Shown: one piece after another, positions 8,958 to 18,135 of the stretch
Layout of the letters: the number at the start of each line of letters is the position of its first letter
Position numbering within the stretch: the stretch's first letter is position 1
Assembly (NCBI RefSeq): GCF_012844365.1
Contig: NZ_CP051626.1
Location: 1,612,001 to 1,676,000, forward strand
Reading direction: 5' to 3'
DNA: 64,000 nucleotides
Source: Brevibacterium sp. 'Marine'
Lineage (GTDB): Bacteria > Actinomycetota > Actinomycetes > Actinomycetales > Brevibacteriaceae
The notes under the pieces: model-generated
Seen by the model: only the letters and a program-made list of their open reading frames with translations
Databases searched by the model: none
What the model was told of the DNA's origin: nothing
Made by a program: the position numbers and the translations under genes

Positions 8958-10234
8958 TGACACAGATTCTGCTCGCCGTCGACTTCGAATACGACCTCAT
9001 CCTCTTCGAGCTGCTCAGCGAGATCGACGATGTCACGATCGTCGCCCGACCCGCCGACGAGGTGGAGCTGCTTGCCCACTGTCGCACAGGGGGCGCCGAC
9101 GTCGTCATCATCGGCCGCTACTTTCCCGGACTCGACGCCGAGGTGATCGCCGCGATCACGGCGTCGGGGGCGAAGGTGCTCGGGTTCGGCGATGACGAGC
9201 ACGCACTCGAGGCCGTCGGCATCAGCTCGGTCGTCGCAACGGATGCGGATGCACCCACGATGGCCGCCGCCATCGAGGACATCCGCGCCGCCACCGTGGT
9301 GCCGCCGCGGCCGCCGACGCCTCCGGGCGGCGTCGGTGCAGCTGGGTTGATCATCGCGGTCTGGGGGACGGGGTCGTCGCCCGGGCGCACCCTCACGGCC
9401 GTCAATCTCGCCGATCAGGCGTCCCGTCAGGGCATGCGCAGCGTCGTCGTCGACGCCGATACGGTCTCTGGGATGGTCGCGTCCACACTCGGGCTGACGG
9501 AGGAATCCTCGCACCTGGCCAGCCTCTGCCGGTCGCAGACCGACCCGTCGGGACGTCTTCACCGCCATTCGGTGCCGCATGCGGTGATCCGCGAGAACTT
9601 CCACGTCGTCACGGGGCTCACGCGGCCCGAGCGGTGGCCGGAGATCCGAGCCTCCGTTCTGGAGACGGTGCTGCAGCGCTTGGCCAAGGCCTACGAGGTG
9701 GTCATCGTCGACGTCAGCGATCGGATCGATCCCGATGATGACCTTGCTGATCCCTTCTATGACCGTCACTGCGCCACCCGCGCCGCGCTCGAGGCCGCCG
9801 ATATCGTGCTCGTCCTCGCCGCGGGAGAGCCGATCGGTCTGCAACGGCTGGTCAAACTCCTCGGCACTCCGCGGGCCGAGTCGGTGCGGGAGAAGATGCG
9901 GCTGGTGATCACGAAGGTGCGATCGGGCGCGGTCGGCCATCCTGCCGAGACGCGGATCAGGGAAGTCCTCGACCGCTTCGTCCGCATCACCCCGGACTTC
10001 CTGCTCTCCGACGACCGCTCCACCGCCGAGGCGGCGATGCTCGCCGGCCATACCCTGCACGAGCAGAATCCCAGGTCCGTCCTCGTCGGTGACATCGCCG
10101 CGATGATCGACGAGCTCCTGCCGGGTCGGCGCCGCTCCCGCAGATCGCCAGGAGGCCGTGAACGTCGCGGCACCGGTCGTCGCGGACGCACACAGAATAA
10201 GCGGGTGAGCCAGGGGACCGGACCGCGGGACTAG
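8957..10234 (+). CDS. CpaE/MinD-like ATPase with atypical P-loop
   Basis: About 425 residues. The first 115 resemble a receiver-like domain (QILLAVDFEYDLILFELLSEI), as in CpaE. A MinD/ParA-type nucleotide-binding domain follows, but where KGGxGKT is expected the protein has GTGSSPGRT at about residue 135; the usual lysines are absent and arginine takes the last position. VVVDADTVSGMVASTLGL and VVIVDVSDRIDPDDDL fit switch and Walker B regions. The last 40 residues are very basic (RRRSRRSPGGRERRGTGRRG), which could bind DNA or membrane. It is coupled to the SAF-domain gene. Classical ATP hydrolysis is doubtful. Confidence 0.7.
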   Translation: MTQILLAVDFEYDLILFELLSEIDDVTIVARPADEVELLAHCRTGGADVVIIGRYFPGLDAEVIAAITASGAKVLGFGDDEHALEAVGISSVVATDADAPTMAAAIEDIRAATVVPPRPPTPPGGVGAAGLIIAVWGTGSSPGRTLTAVNLADQASRQGMRSVVVDADTVSGMVASTLGLTEESSHLASLCRSQTDPSGRLHRHSVPHAVIRENFHVVTGLTRPERWPEIRASVLETVLQRLAKAYEVVIVDVSDRIDPDDDLADPFYDRHCATRAALEAADIVLVLAAGEPIGLQRLVKLLGTPRAESVREKMRLVITKVRSGAVGHPAETRIREVLDRFVRITPDFLLSDDRSTAEAAMLAGHTLHEQNPRSVLVGDIAAMIDELLPGRRRSRRSPGGRERRGTGRRGRTQNKRVSQGTGPRD

Positions 10235-10244
10235 GATGAGGGGC

Positions 10245-10736
10245 ATGGCCATTCGCTGCTATATTCCGACCACCCTGACCGCGCTGCGTTCGACGCTGGC
10301 CGATGTCCGCGCCGTCGCCCCCGATGCTCAGGGGCGCGGCCTGCGCGGCGAAGAGTTCGAAACCGCCGAATTCGATGCCATGTGCATCGCCGCCGCCCTG
10401 GCCGCGAACGCGGCATTCGATCCTGCCGATACCGACGCGGCGGGTACCGAATCAACCGCCGAGGCGGTCCCGCCGCGGCGTGTCGTCGTGGCCTATGACG
10501 CCCCCGAGTCGAGCCCGGCCGAACCGCTGACCGACGGCTTCGATCTCATCACCGTCGCCGAGGTCGATATGACCCGGGCAGCCAGCTTCCATCTCGACGA
10601 AGACCTCGTCTGGGACGAAGCGGTCCGACTGGGACAGGTCACGGGCGTCAGCGCGGCCGAGGACTGCCTCGGCGCCTCGGATCTGCTGTGGTATGACGCA
10701 TCTGAGCTGCCGCAGCTGCTCGCCGACGCGAACTGA
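10245..10736 (+). CDS. DUF6912-like conserved actinobacterial protein
   Basis: A 163-residue protein from ATG 10245, preceded by GAGGGG. It starts MAIRCYIPTTLTALRSTL and ends with LGASDLLWYDASELPQLLADAN, typical of a small conserved actinobacterial family of unknown function. There are no membrane segments or cysteine motifs. It lies 10 bases after the CpaE-like gene and may be co-transcribed. The family number is from memory and should be treated as tentative. Confidence 0.6.
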   Translation: MAIRCYIPTTLTALRSTLADVRAVAPDAQGRGLRGEEFETAEFDAMCIAAALAANAAFDPADTDAAGTESTAEAVPPRRVVVAYDAPESSPAEPLTDGFDLITVAEVDMTRAASFHLDEDLVWDEAVRLGQVTGVSAAEDCLGASDLLWYDASELPQLLADAN

Positions 10737-10784
10737 GTCGGTCGCACCCCGAACGAAATCGACGCCTCAGGCGGAATTGAAGGC

Positions 10785-11249
10785 TCAGACGGATTCGAAG
10801 CGGCGCAGGCGGTCGCTCAGTCGCTTCTGCAGGATCGGGACCACAGCCTGTTCGATCATCGCCCCGAACATCGGGATCGACGAGCTGATCTCTGCATGAG
10901 CGGCCAGCTTCGTCACTGACTCGGCCTCGCGCAGCTCGAGGACGGCATCGATCTCGACGGGAACGCCTGCGGCGCGTGCGGTCATGCGGATCTCGGCCTC
11001 ATCGCCGAGGACATCCCCGGGAATCATGTACACCTCGACCAGCACGGTGTTCTCCGGAAGCCTCGAGGCCAGTGCCGCGGGCAGCTCGGTCTTGGGCATC
11101 GGGGTCCGCACGGTCATTTCGGTGTCGGGGTCCATGAATTCGGCACCGGCCTCGGAACCGAGCTTCTCCCACACGCCGGGATCGGCGAGTTTGGCCAGGA
11201 AAGTCGACAGATCAACCGAGTATTCATGATTGAGAGTCAGAGATCGCAT
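10785..11249 (-). CDS. DUF2505 family protein
   Basis: A 154-residue protein from ATG 11249 (MRSLTLNHEYSVDLSTFLAKLADPGVWEKL). The sequence and length match DUF2505, an actinobacterial relative of the START/SRPBCC lipid-binding fold. The final helix (FGAMIEQAVVPILQKRLSDRL) would close the pocket. The ligand is unknown. It converges with the DUF6912-like gene and diverges from the NAD-GDH gene. No ribosome-binding site is visible before the ATG, so the message may be leaderless. Confidence 0.75.
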   Translation of the reverse strand: MRSLTLNHEYSVDLSTFLAKLADPGVWEKLGSEAGAEFMDPDTEMTVRTPMPKTELPAALASRLPENTVLVEVYMIPGDVLGDEAEIRMTARAAGVPVEIDAVLELREAESVTKLAAHAEISSSIPMFGAMIEQAVVPILQKRLSDRLRRFESV

Positions 11250-11390
11250 AGGTCCAGTTTGCCAGCGAATGAACGGTACACCACCGTATGCGGCTCGGCG
11301 TGCCTTTCTCGATATTTGGGCATAGTGTGGGGAATGACGATTCGAGGTCGAATCGCATGACGAATGCTCGTTGATCATAGAGGTGAAACA

Positions 11391-14300
11391 GTGACTCAGG
11401 TCTCAATTTCGGACGTTGCAGAAGAGTGGAGGAAGCAGAGGGGACAGTCGGCTCCCGAGAACTTCCTCGAAGCGTACTATCCGCGGTTCGAAACAGGGGC
11501 CGACGACCCCGAGGCGTATGCGGCTGCGGCTGCCCGTCATTTCGCGCTCGGCACCGAATACGACGGTCGGTCGCCGGCGATCGCCATCTACAATCCGAGT
11601 GTCGACTCGCCGGAATTCCGCGACAACCACACGGTCATCGCCATCGTGCTCGCCGATATGCCCCATCTCGTGTCCTCGATCGTCAGCGACCTCGCCGCCA
11701 ACGGCAGAGCGATCCGCCGCGTCCATCACCCGATCATCACGGTCACCGGAACCGGCCCCGGCGAGAAGATCCTCTCGCCGGCAGAGGCTCCCGCGCTCAG
11801 CGCGGACACGGCGAGCATTCCGACGGTCTCCGAGGCCGCTGCCGACAGCACGGACGGTGCCCCACAGCAGCAGTCCTGGATCCGCCTCGAGATCGACCGC
11901 ATCTCAGACGACGACTTCGACGCACTCGAAAAGAGCCTGCGCGGAGTCCTCGACTATGTGGCTGCGGCAGCCCGTGACGCCCAGGCGATGGCCGCGAAGG
12001 CCAAGGACATCGCCGCCGAGCTGAGCGCACACGCGCCGCGCCCGGAACTGGCCTCCGAGGCCGAATCCGCCGCCGCCCTGCTCACCTGGCTCGATGGTCA
12101 CTTCACCTTCCTCGGCTACCGCGAATACGACTACATCCACGACGCTGAGCACAGCAGCCTCGAACCGATCGAGGACACGTCGATGGGCATCTCGGCCCTG
12201 CGCCCGCTCGTGAAGTCACCGCTCAGCCGGGCCGTCGCCGACAAGGCCCTGGAACCGCATGTGCTGGTGCTGACGAAGGCGAACTCGCGTTCCCGGGTCA
12301 TCCGGTCCTCCTTCATGGACTACATCGGCGTGAAGACCTTCGACGCCGATGGTGAGATCGTCGGCGAACGCCGCTTCGTCGGCGTGTTCAAACCCGAGTT
12401 CTACAACGACAGCGTCCTCAACATCCCGGTCATCGATCGGAAGGTCGCGAAGATCCTCTCGGCCAGCGGATTCCCCACCGGATCCCATTCGGCCAACGAG
12501 CTCCTCGGAGTCCTCGAGAACTACCCCCGCGAGGATCTGCTGCATGAGGACACCGAGGAGATCTATGACGTCGTCATGGAGATCGTCGACATGCAGGAGC
12601 GCCGGGAATCGCGTGTGTTCGTCCGCACCGACCCGTACCAGCGCTTCGTCTCGGTCATCCTCTATCTTCCGCGCGACCTCTACAACACCGATGCTCGTGT
12701 GCGCGTGCAGGAAGTGCTGCGCAAGTTCTACAACGCCGACAGCGTCGACTTCGACGTGCTGCTGAGCGAATCGGCCCTGGCGCGCATCCACTTCGTGGCC
12801 CGCGTCGCCAGGGACTCCCAGCTGCCGCAGATCGGAGCTGATGAGGTCGAATCCCGCATCGTCGGAGCCGTGCGCTCCTGGTCAGAAGACGTCCACGCGT
12901 TCCTCGTTCCCGCCGAATCCGGCGACACCGGGGCCTCACACGCCCGAGCCGACCTGTGGTCGAAGTCGTTCCCTCCCAGCTACGGCGAACACCACACCCC
13001 CGCCGAGGCGGTCGCCGACGTCGGCCGGTTCGAAGCCCTCGAGGCCGGGCAGGGACCGGCGGTGCGACTCTACCGTCCCGACCAGAACACCGACGCCTCC
13101 GTCCGCCTCGTCCTCTACCGCCGTGACCGGGTCAGCCTGTCCGAGGTCCTGCCCTTCCTCACGGCGTTCGGCGCGGACGTCGTCGACGAACGTCCCCACG
13201 AACTCGACCTCGCCGACGGAACGCATCGGTACATCTACGACTTCGGACTCAGCTTCTCCGAGGAGTTGGCCGATGACGACTACGACCGCATCGCAGAGGC
13301 CTTCATGGCCGGCTGGGACGGCAAGAAGGAAGCGGGAGTCTTCGACCGCCTCGTCGTCGCCGGACTCTCCTGGCAGCATGTGACGATCATCCGCGCCCTG
13401 GGCAAATACCTGCGCCAGGCAGGCTTCACCTATTCCGACGCCTACGTCGGCGAGGTCTACAGCGACAATCCGCAGATCTCGAAGCTGCTCGTCGACTACT
13501 TCTCCGCCAAGTTCGATCCGGACGTCGACGATGCCGGACGCGAAACGGCGATGACCGAGCTCGACGACTCCATCGAGTCCTCGCTCAGCGAGGTCGCCAG
13601 TCTCGACGCCGACCGAGTGCTGCGCTCCTCACTCGAGCTGCTGCGGGCGACGCTGCGCACGAACTACTACATCGACGAATCCGGTGCCCTGCCGACGGCA
13701 CTGGTGCTCAAGATCCGGCCCGACGAACTCAGCTTCGTACCGAAGCCGAAGCCGGCGCTCGAGATGTGGGTGTACTCCCCGCAGGTCGAAGGCGTGCACC
13801 TGCGCTTCGGCACCGTTGCGCGCGGCGGCCTGCGCTGGTCGGATCGTCGCGACGACTTCCGCACCGAGGTGCTCGGCCTCGTCAAGGCGCAGATGGTCAA
13901 GAACGCCCTCATCGTGCCCACCGGCGCCAAGGGCGGGTTCTTCCCCAAACAGCTGCCGCCGATGAGCGATCGGGACGCCTGGATGGCCGCCGGTCAGGCC
14001 GCCTACGAGGTGTTCATCGAAAGCATGCTCGAGGTCTCGGACAACCTCACCTACGGCACCGATGACTCCAGCGTCGTCGTCCATCCCGAGCGCGTCGTCC
14101 GCCACGACGGCGACGACTACTACCTCGTCGTCGCCGCGGACAAGGGCACGGCACGGTTCTCCGATGTGGCCAACGCGATCGCCGAACGCCGCGGATTCTG
14201 GCTCGGCGACGCCTTCGCCTCGGGAGGATCGGTCGGCTACGACCACAAGGCGATGGCCATCACCTCCCGGGGTGCGTGGAAGTCCGTCGAACGCCACTTC

Positions 14301-16271
14301 CGCGAACTCGGCCTCAACACCGCCGCCGAGGACTTCACGGTCGTGGGCATCGGAGATATGAGCGGCGACGTCTTCGGCAACGGAATGCTGCGCAGCGATC
14401 ACATCTGTCTGGTCGCGGCCTTCGACCACCGGGACATCTTCCTCGATCCGCACCCCGACGCCGCACGCAGCTTCGTCGAGCGCCAGCGTCTGTTCGACCT
14501 GCCGCGCTCGAGTTGGCAGGACTACGACCGGGAGCTCATCTCCGCAGGCGGCGGAGTCTTCTCCCGCTCGGCGAAGTCGATCGACCTCAGCCGTGAGGCC
14601 GCCTCGGTGCTCGGAGTCGAACCCGGAAAGCGCAGCCCGGCCGATCTGATGTCCGAGATCCTGAGGGCATCCGTCGACCTCGTCTACAACGGCGGAATCG
14701 GCACCTATATCAAGGCCTCGACCGAGAGCCATGCCGATGTCGGCGACAAGTCCAATGACGCGATCCGGATCGACGGCGCCGATGTGCGGGCACGCGTGAT
14801 CGGCGAGGGCGGCAACCTCGGTGTGACCCAGTTGGGGCGTGTCGAGGCTGCGCTGAGCGGCGTCGAGGTCAACACCGATGCCGTCGACAACTCTGCCGGC
14901 GTCGACAGCTCCGACCATGAGGTCAACATCAAGCTGCTCCTGCGCACGCTCGTGCACAAGGGGGCCTTCGCCGCCGAGGAGCGGGAACAGGTGCTGCACT
15001 CGTTCACCGACCAGGTCGCCGACCGCGTGTTGGCGAACAACTACTCGCAGAACGTCGTCCTCGGTGAGGCTCGGGCCCAGACCGAATCGATGTCGGGAAC
15101 GTACGGTCGGCTGCTGAACTACCTGGAGAAGAACGCCGACCTCGATCGTGCGGTCGAATTCCTGCCGAACGCCGAGGAACTGGCCAAACGCGAGTTCAGC
15201 TCCTACGTGTCACCCGAACTCGCCGTGCTCTTGGCCTATGTGAAGATGCACGCCGCCGACGAGGTCCTTGCGAGCACCGTGCCGGACGAGACGTGGATGC
15301 GTCGCGAACTCGTGTCCTACTTCCCGGAGGCCCTGCAGGAGAAGTACGGTGAGCTCATCCCCGAACACCCGCTGCACCGTGAGATCGCGACGGCGAAGCT
15401 CGTCAACCGGCTCGTCGACCGCGGCGGACTGACCTACATCTACCGGATGCTGGAAGAGACCCCGGCTTCGGTGCCGCAGATCGCACGCGTGTTCGTCGTG
15501 GTCTCCGAGATCTTCGGCCTCGACGACTTCTTCGACGCGGTGTGCGCGCTCGACAATCAGGTGCCCACCGAGGTGCAGGTGAAGCTCCAGCACGACTATG
15601 TGCGACTCCTCGATCGGTCGTCGCGCTGGCTCGTGCAGCAGGCACCTGACAGCCTCGACGTCGATTCCGGCATCGAGATGTACGGCAAGGTCGTCGAGGC
15701 TCTGCGTTCCAGGGTTCCGGACCTCGTCGACGGCTACGACGCCGAGACCATGCGCGCGAAGGCCCAGAGCTACATCGACGAAGGTGTGCCGAGCGAACTC
15801 GCCTGGCGCTCGGCTGCCCTCCTCGACGAGTTCGTGCTGCTCGACATCACCCAGCTGGCCGCCCGGGCGAACGAATCCGCCGAGGATGTCGCCGAGGTCT
15901 ACTACGCCGTGAACGAACGCTTCTCCGGTTCGCAGGTACTGACCCTCATCGGCGAACTCGACCGCAGCGATCGGTGGTCGGCTCTGGCCCGCGGATCGAT
16001 GCGCGACGACTACTACGCCGCGATCCTGTCGGTGACCGGAACGGTCTTGGCCGCCACGGATTCGCCGATCTCGGGAACCCCGGACGAGCGAGCGAAGCAG
16101 CGGCTGGCGGAATGGCTCGAACGCAACGAGACGGTCGTCGGTCGGGTGCTGGAGACGACGGAGACGATCCTCGGACTCGACACGGTCACTCAGGCACCGC
16201 TGTCGGTGCTGCTGCGCTCCCTGCGGTCGATGGTCCGCTCCTCGGCCTGGGAGAGCGAACACAACGGCTGA
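11391..16271 (+). CDS. gdh: Large NAD-specific glutamate dehydrogenase
   Basis: About 1626 residues, matching the 180-kDa class of NAD-dependent glutamate dehydrogenases (L-180 type). These convert glutamate plus NAD to 2-oxoglutarate, ammonium and NADH, mainly for glutamate catabolism. ACT-like regulatory modules occupy roughly the first 700 residues. The catalytic core begins near residue 800 (VHLRFGTVARGGLRWSDRRD) and includes VKNALIVPTGAKGGFFPK, with the substrate-binding lysines, and GIGDMSGDVFGNGML for the dinucleotide. The start is GTG 11391 behind AGAGGTG. A GC-rich hairpin follows the stop. Confidence 0.95.
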   Translation: MTQVSISDVAEEWRKQRGQSAPENFLEAYYPRFETGADDPEAYAAAAARHFALGTEYDGRSPAIAIYNPSVDSPEFRDNHTVIAIVLADMPHLVSSIVSDLAANGRAIRRVHHPIITVTGTGPGEKILSPAEAPALSADTASIPTVSEAAADSTDGAPQQQSWIRLEIDRISDDDFDALEKSLRGVLDYVAAAARDAQAMAAKAKDIAAELSAHAPRPELASEAESAAALLTWLDGHFTFLGYREYDYIHDAEHSSLEPIEDTSMGISALRPLVKSPLSRAVADKALEPHVLVLTKANSRSRVIRSSFMDYIGVKTFDADGEIVGERRFVGVFKPEFYNDSVLNIPVIDRKVAKILSASGFPTGSHSANELLGVLENYPREDLLHEDTEEIYDVVMEIVDMQERRESRVFVRTDPYQRFVSVILYLPRDLYNTDARVRVQEVLRKFYNADSVDFDVLLSESALARIHFVARVARDSQLPQIGADEVESRIVGAVRSWSEDVHAFLVPAESGDTGASHARADLWSKSFPPSYGEHHTPAEAVADVGRFEALEAGQGPAVRLYRPDQNTDASVRLVLYRRDRVSLSEVLPFLTAFGADVVDERPHELDLADGTHRYIYDFGLSFSEELADDDYDRIAEAFMAGWDGKKEAGVFDRLVVAGLSWQHVTIIRALGKYLRQAGFTYSDAYVGEVYSDNPQISKLLVDYFSAKFDPDVDDAGRETAMTELDDSIESSLSEVASLDADRVLRSSLELLRATLRTNYYIDESGALPTALVLKIRPDELSFVPKPKPALEMWVYSPQVEGVHLRFGTVARGGLRWSDRRDDFRTEVLGLVKAQMVKNALIVPTGAKGGFFPKQLPPMSDRDAWMAAGQAAYEVFIESMLEVSDNLTYGTDDSSVVVHPERVVRHDGDDYYLVVAADKGTARFSDVANAIAERRGFWLGDAFASGGSVGYDHKAMAITSRGAWKSVERHFRELGLNTAAEDFTVVGIGDMSGDVFGNGMLRSDHICLVAAFDHRDIFLDPHPDAARSFVERQRLFDLPRSSWQDYDRELISAGGGVFSRSAKSIDLSREAASVLGVEPGKRSPADLMSEILRASVDLVYNGGIGTYIKASTESHADVGDKSNDAIRIDGADVRARVIGEGGNLGVTQLGRVEAALSGVEVNTDAVDNSAGVDSSDHEVNIKLLLRTLVHKGAFAAEEREQVLHSFTDQVADRVLANNYSQNVVLGEARAQTESMSGTYGRLLNYLEKNADLDRAVEFLPNAEELAKREFSSYVSPELAVLLAYVKMHAADEVLASTVPDETWMRRELVSYFPEALQEKYGELIPEHPLHREIATAKLVNRLVDRGGLTYIYRMLEETPASVPQIARVFVVVSEIFGLDDFFDAVCALDNQVPTEVQVKLQHDYVRLLDRSSRWLVQQAPDSLDVDSGIEMYGKVVEALRSRVPDLVDGYDAETMRAKAQSYIDEGVPSELAWRSAALLDEFVLLDITQLAARANESAEDVAEVYYAVNERFSGSQVLTLIGELDRSDRWSALARGSMRDDYYAAILSVTGTVLAATDSPISGTPDERAKQRLAEWLERNETVVGRVLETTETILGLDTVTQAPLSVLLRSLRSMVRSSAWESEHNG

Positions 16272-16284
16272 CGCTGATCTCGGG

Positions 16285-16310
16285 CGCGGCCGACCCCACG
16301 GTCGGCCGCG
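16285..16310 (+). terminator. GC hairpin after NAD-GDH gene
   Basis: CGCGGCCGACC (16285-16295) pairs exactly with GGTCGGCCGCG (16300-16310) around a CCAC loop. It begins 14 bases after the stop codon. No U-tract follows, as is common for actinobacterial terminators. Confidence 0.65.
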
Positions 16311-16380
16311 GCCGCCGTGTCGGTCGTGAGCGTCCGGACGGCACGGCCTCGGCGCGTGAGAACGCGGACCGATTCAGTGG

Positions 16381-16386
16381 TAGCGT
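16381..16386 (+). promoter_or_regulatory. -10-like box for pdtaS
   Basis: TAGCGT at 16381-16386 resembles the -10 element seen elsewhere in the window. Transcription starting around 16393 would leave a leader of about 64 bases that contains the hairpin at 16402-16434 and the ribosome-binding site at 16443-16449. Confidence 0.4.
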
Positions 16387-16401
16387 CTGAACATCGACAT
16401 C

Positions 16402-16447
16402 TCAGCAGATCCGCGGTTCTCCCGGGTCTGCTGATCTCACCTGGGAG
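16402..16447 (+). promoter_or_regulatory. Leader hairpin with anti-SD loop before pdtaS
   Basis: TCAGCAGA (16402-16409) pairs exactly with TCTGCTGA (16427-16434). The loop holds GTTCTCCC (16416-16423), whose CTCCC complements GGGAG (16443-16447) in the Shine-Dalgarno sequence GGGAGGA, with GTT/AAC adding three more pairs across one bulge. Hairpin and loop pairing could coexist as a pseudoknot that hides the ribosome-binding site. This is structure predicted by eye. Confidence 0.4.
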
Positions 16448-16456
16448 GAACGTATC

Positions 16457-17971
16457 GTGCTCAACGAACTGCTGGCGGCCGAGGGCCTCACGGATGAGTC
16501 GGACGTCGAACACATCCATCTGCTCGTCGGGGACTGGCAGCTGCTGGCCGACCTCTCCTTCGCCGACCTCGTGCTGTGGGTGCCGTCGCCCAGCGGCGCC
16601 TATACGGTGCTGGCCCATGCGCGATCGACGACCGGAGCGACACTGTTCAACCGGGACCTGATCGGAGCGCGGGCGACCGGCCTTGAGAAGGAGCTGCTCG
16701 ACCGGGCCAGCAGCACTCGCAGCTATGTCACCCACGTCGCAGCGGCCCGAGAGATGGGAATCAGCGCAGGATCCTCCGATGTAGATATCCTCGCCGAGGC
16801 GGTTCCGATCATCCGTGACGGTGAGGCCATAGCGCTCGTCGTCCGGTACTCGGAAGAGGTCCGGCGCAGGGGTTCGTCCCGGTTGGAGAAGTACTACCGG
16901 GAAACGGCGATGGCCCTGATGCGGATGATCGTGCAGGGAACGTTCCCCGACCGCGATGCCCCGTCCGGAGCCCGGCACGGCGAACCTCGAGTCGGTGACG
17001 GCATCTTCATCCTCGACCGCGATTCGCATGTGCAGTACGCATCCCCGAACGCCGTATCGCTGATGCACCGGCTCGGCTACGGAGGAGAGATCGAAGGCAG
17101 CTACCTCTCCGAGGTGGTCTCGAACCTCAGTGCGGATCTGCGGCAGGTCGACGAGACCCTCCCGCTGGTGCTCACCGGACGTGCCCCGTGGCGGACCGAG
17201 CTCGAAGTCGGGCGCACGAGTGTGTCCCTGCGTGCGATTCCGCTGACGGATGAGGGGGAGCGCATCGGTGCGATCGTGCTGGCCCGCGACGTCTCCGAGA
17301 TCCGTCGCCGCAAGCGGGAGCTGCTCTCGCGAGACGCGATGATCAAGGAGATGCACCACAGGGTGAAGAACAATCTGCAGACCGTCTCCGCCCTGCTGCG
17401 GCTGCAGACCCGCCGGATCGACAGCCCCGAGGCCAAAGGCGCGCTGACCGAGGCGATGCGCCGCGTCTCGATCATCGCAGTGGTCCATGACGTGCTCAGC
17501 CAAGGCGTCGAATCCGAGGTGGACTTCGACGAAGTCGTCGACAAGGGGCTGCGTCTGACGCCCGAGCTGACCAGTCCGCTGGTGCACATCGAACTCAAAC
17601 GCTGCGGAAGCTTCGGTACCATCTCCTCAGCCGATGCCACCTCCTTGGCCCTGGCCATCACGGAGCTGATCACGAACGCGATCGAACACGGATTCCCCAC
17701 CGAGAACCTCGAGGGATTGGAACCGGGGGAGACGCTCAACGGCCACGTGTGGGTGACTCCTGAGCGCAATGGCGACCATCTGAGTGTGACGATCGCCGAT
17801 GACGGCATCGGGTTGGGGGAGACGCAGAATCCGGGCAATGGTCTGGGTACGCAGATCGTGCGCACCCTGGTCTCCGCCGATCTGGCCGGTTCGATCCAAT
17901 GGCAGTCCCGCGAAGGCGGCGGAACCGTCGCCGTCCTCGATGTGCCGCTGCGCCCGGATTCCTACGACTGA
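16457..17971 (+). CDS. pdtaS: PdtaS-type sensor histidine kinase
   Basis: A 504-residue soluble kinase. A GAF-like domain spans about residues 1-160, a PAS domain about 175-290, then the HisKA_2 dimerisation box (EMHHRVKNNLQTVSALLRLQ, phospho-histidine at H-R-V-K-N-N) and a HATPase (ITELITNAIEHGF, DDGIGLG, GLGTQIV). This is the architecture of PdtaS, whose partner PdtaR is an ANTAR antiterminator acting on RNA hairpins. No pdtaR is in the window. The start is GTG 16457 behind GGGAGGA. The leader can fold so as to hide that site. Confidence 0.92.
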   Translation: MLNELLAAEGLTDESDVEHIHLLVGDWQLLADLSFADLVLWVPSPSGAYTVLAHARSTTGATLFNRDLIGARATGLEKELLDRASSTRSYVTHVAAAREMGISAGSSDVDILAEAVPIIRDGEAIALVVRYSEEVRRRGSSRLEKYYRETAMALMRMIVQGTFPDRDAPSGARHGEPRVGDGIFILDRDSHVQYASPNAVSLMHRLGYGGEIEGSYLSEVVSNLSADLRQVDETLPLVLTGRAPWRTELEVGRTSVSLRAIPLTDEGERIGAIVLARDVSEIRRRKRELLSRDAMIKEMHHRVKNNLQTVSALLRLQTRRIDSPEAKGALTEAMRRVSIIAVVHDVLSQGVESEVDFDEVVDKGLRLTPELTSPLVHIELKRCGSFGTISSADATSLALAITELITNAIEHGFPTENLEGLEPGETLNGHVWVTPERNGDHLSVTIADDGIGLGETQNPGNGLGTQIVRTLVSADLAGSIQWQSREGGGTVAVLDVPLRPDSYD

Positions 17972-17972
17972 G

Positions 17973-18006
17973 CCGCACACGACTGAAGTGACCCGCACAC
18001 GACTGA
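17973..18006. repeat. Two 14-base direct repeats after pdtaS
   Basis: CCGCACACGACTGA occurs at 17973-17986 and 17993-18006 with a 20-base period. The second copy runs into the left arm of the long inverted repeat at 18001-18056. The origin is unknown; slippage at a terminator is one possibility. Confidence 0.6.
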
Positions 18007-18056
18007 GTCCCTTGTCTCGACGACGATCATTCGTCGTCGAGACAAGGGACTCAGTC
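18001..18056. terminator. 26-bp stem-loop between pdtaS and whiB
   Basis: Bases 18001-18026 (GACTGAGTCCCTTGTCTCGA and on) are exactly complementary to 18031-18056 around a TCAT loop. It lies between convergent genes and would serve as a bidirectional terminator. The perfect 26-pair stem is unusually long. Confidence 0.8.
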
Positions 18057-18135
18057 TTCGGTGGTGCTGGGTGATGCGGTGAGGGTTCCGGCAGCTTCAG
18101 GGGCTTCAGGGGACTGCCTCCCGATGTCCGGCGTC

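Noticed and set aside
16402-16434. An ANTAR (PdtaR) target hairpin pair
   Set aside because: Only one stem is seen, and its loop is not the six-base loop expected of ANTAR targets.
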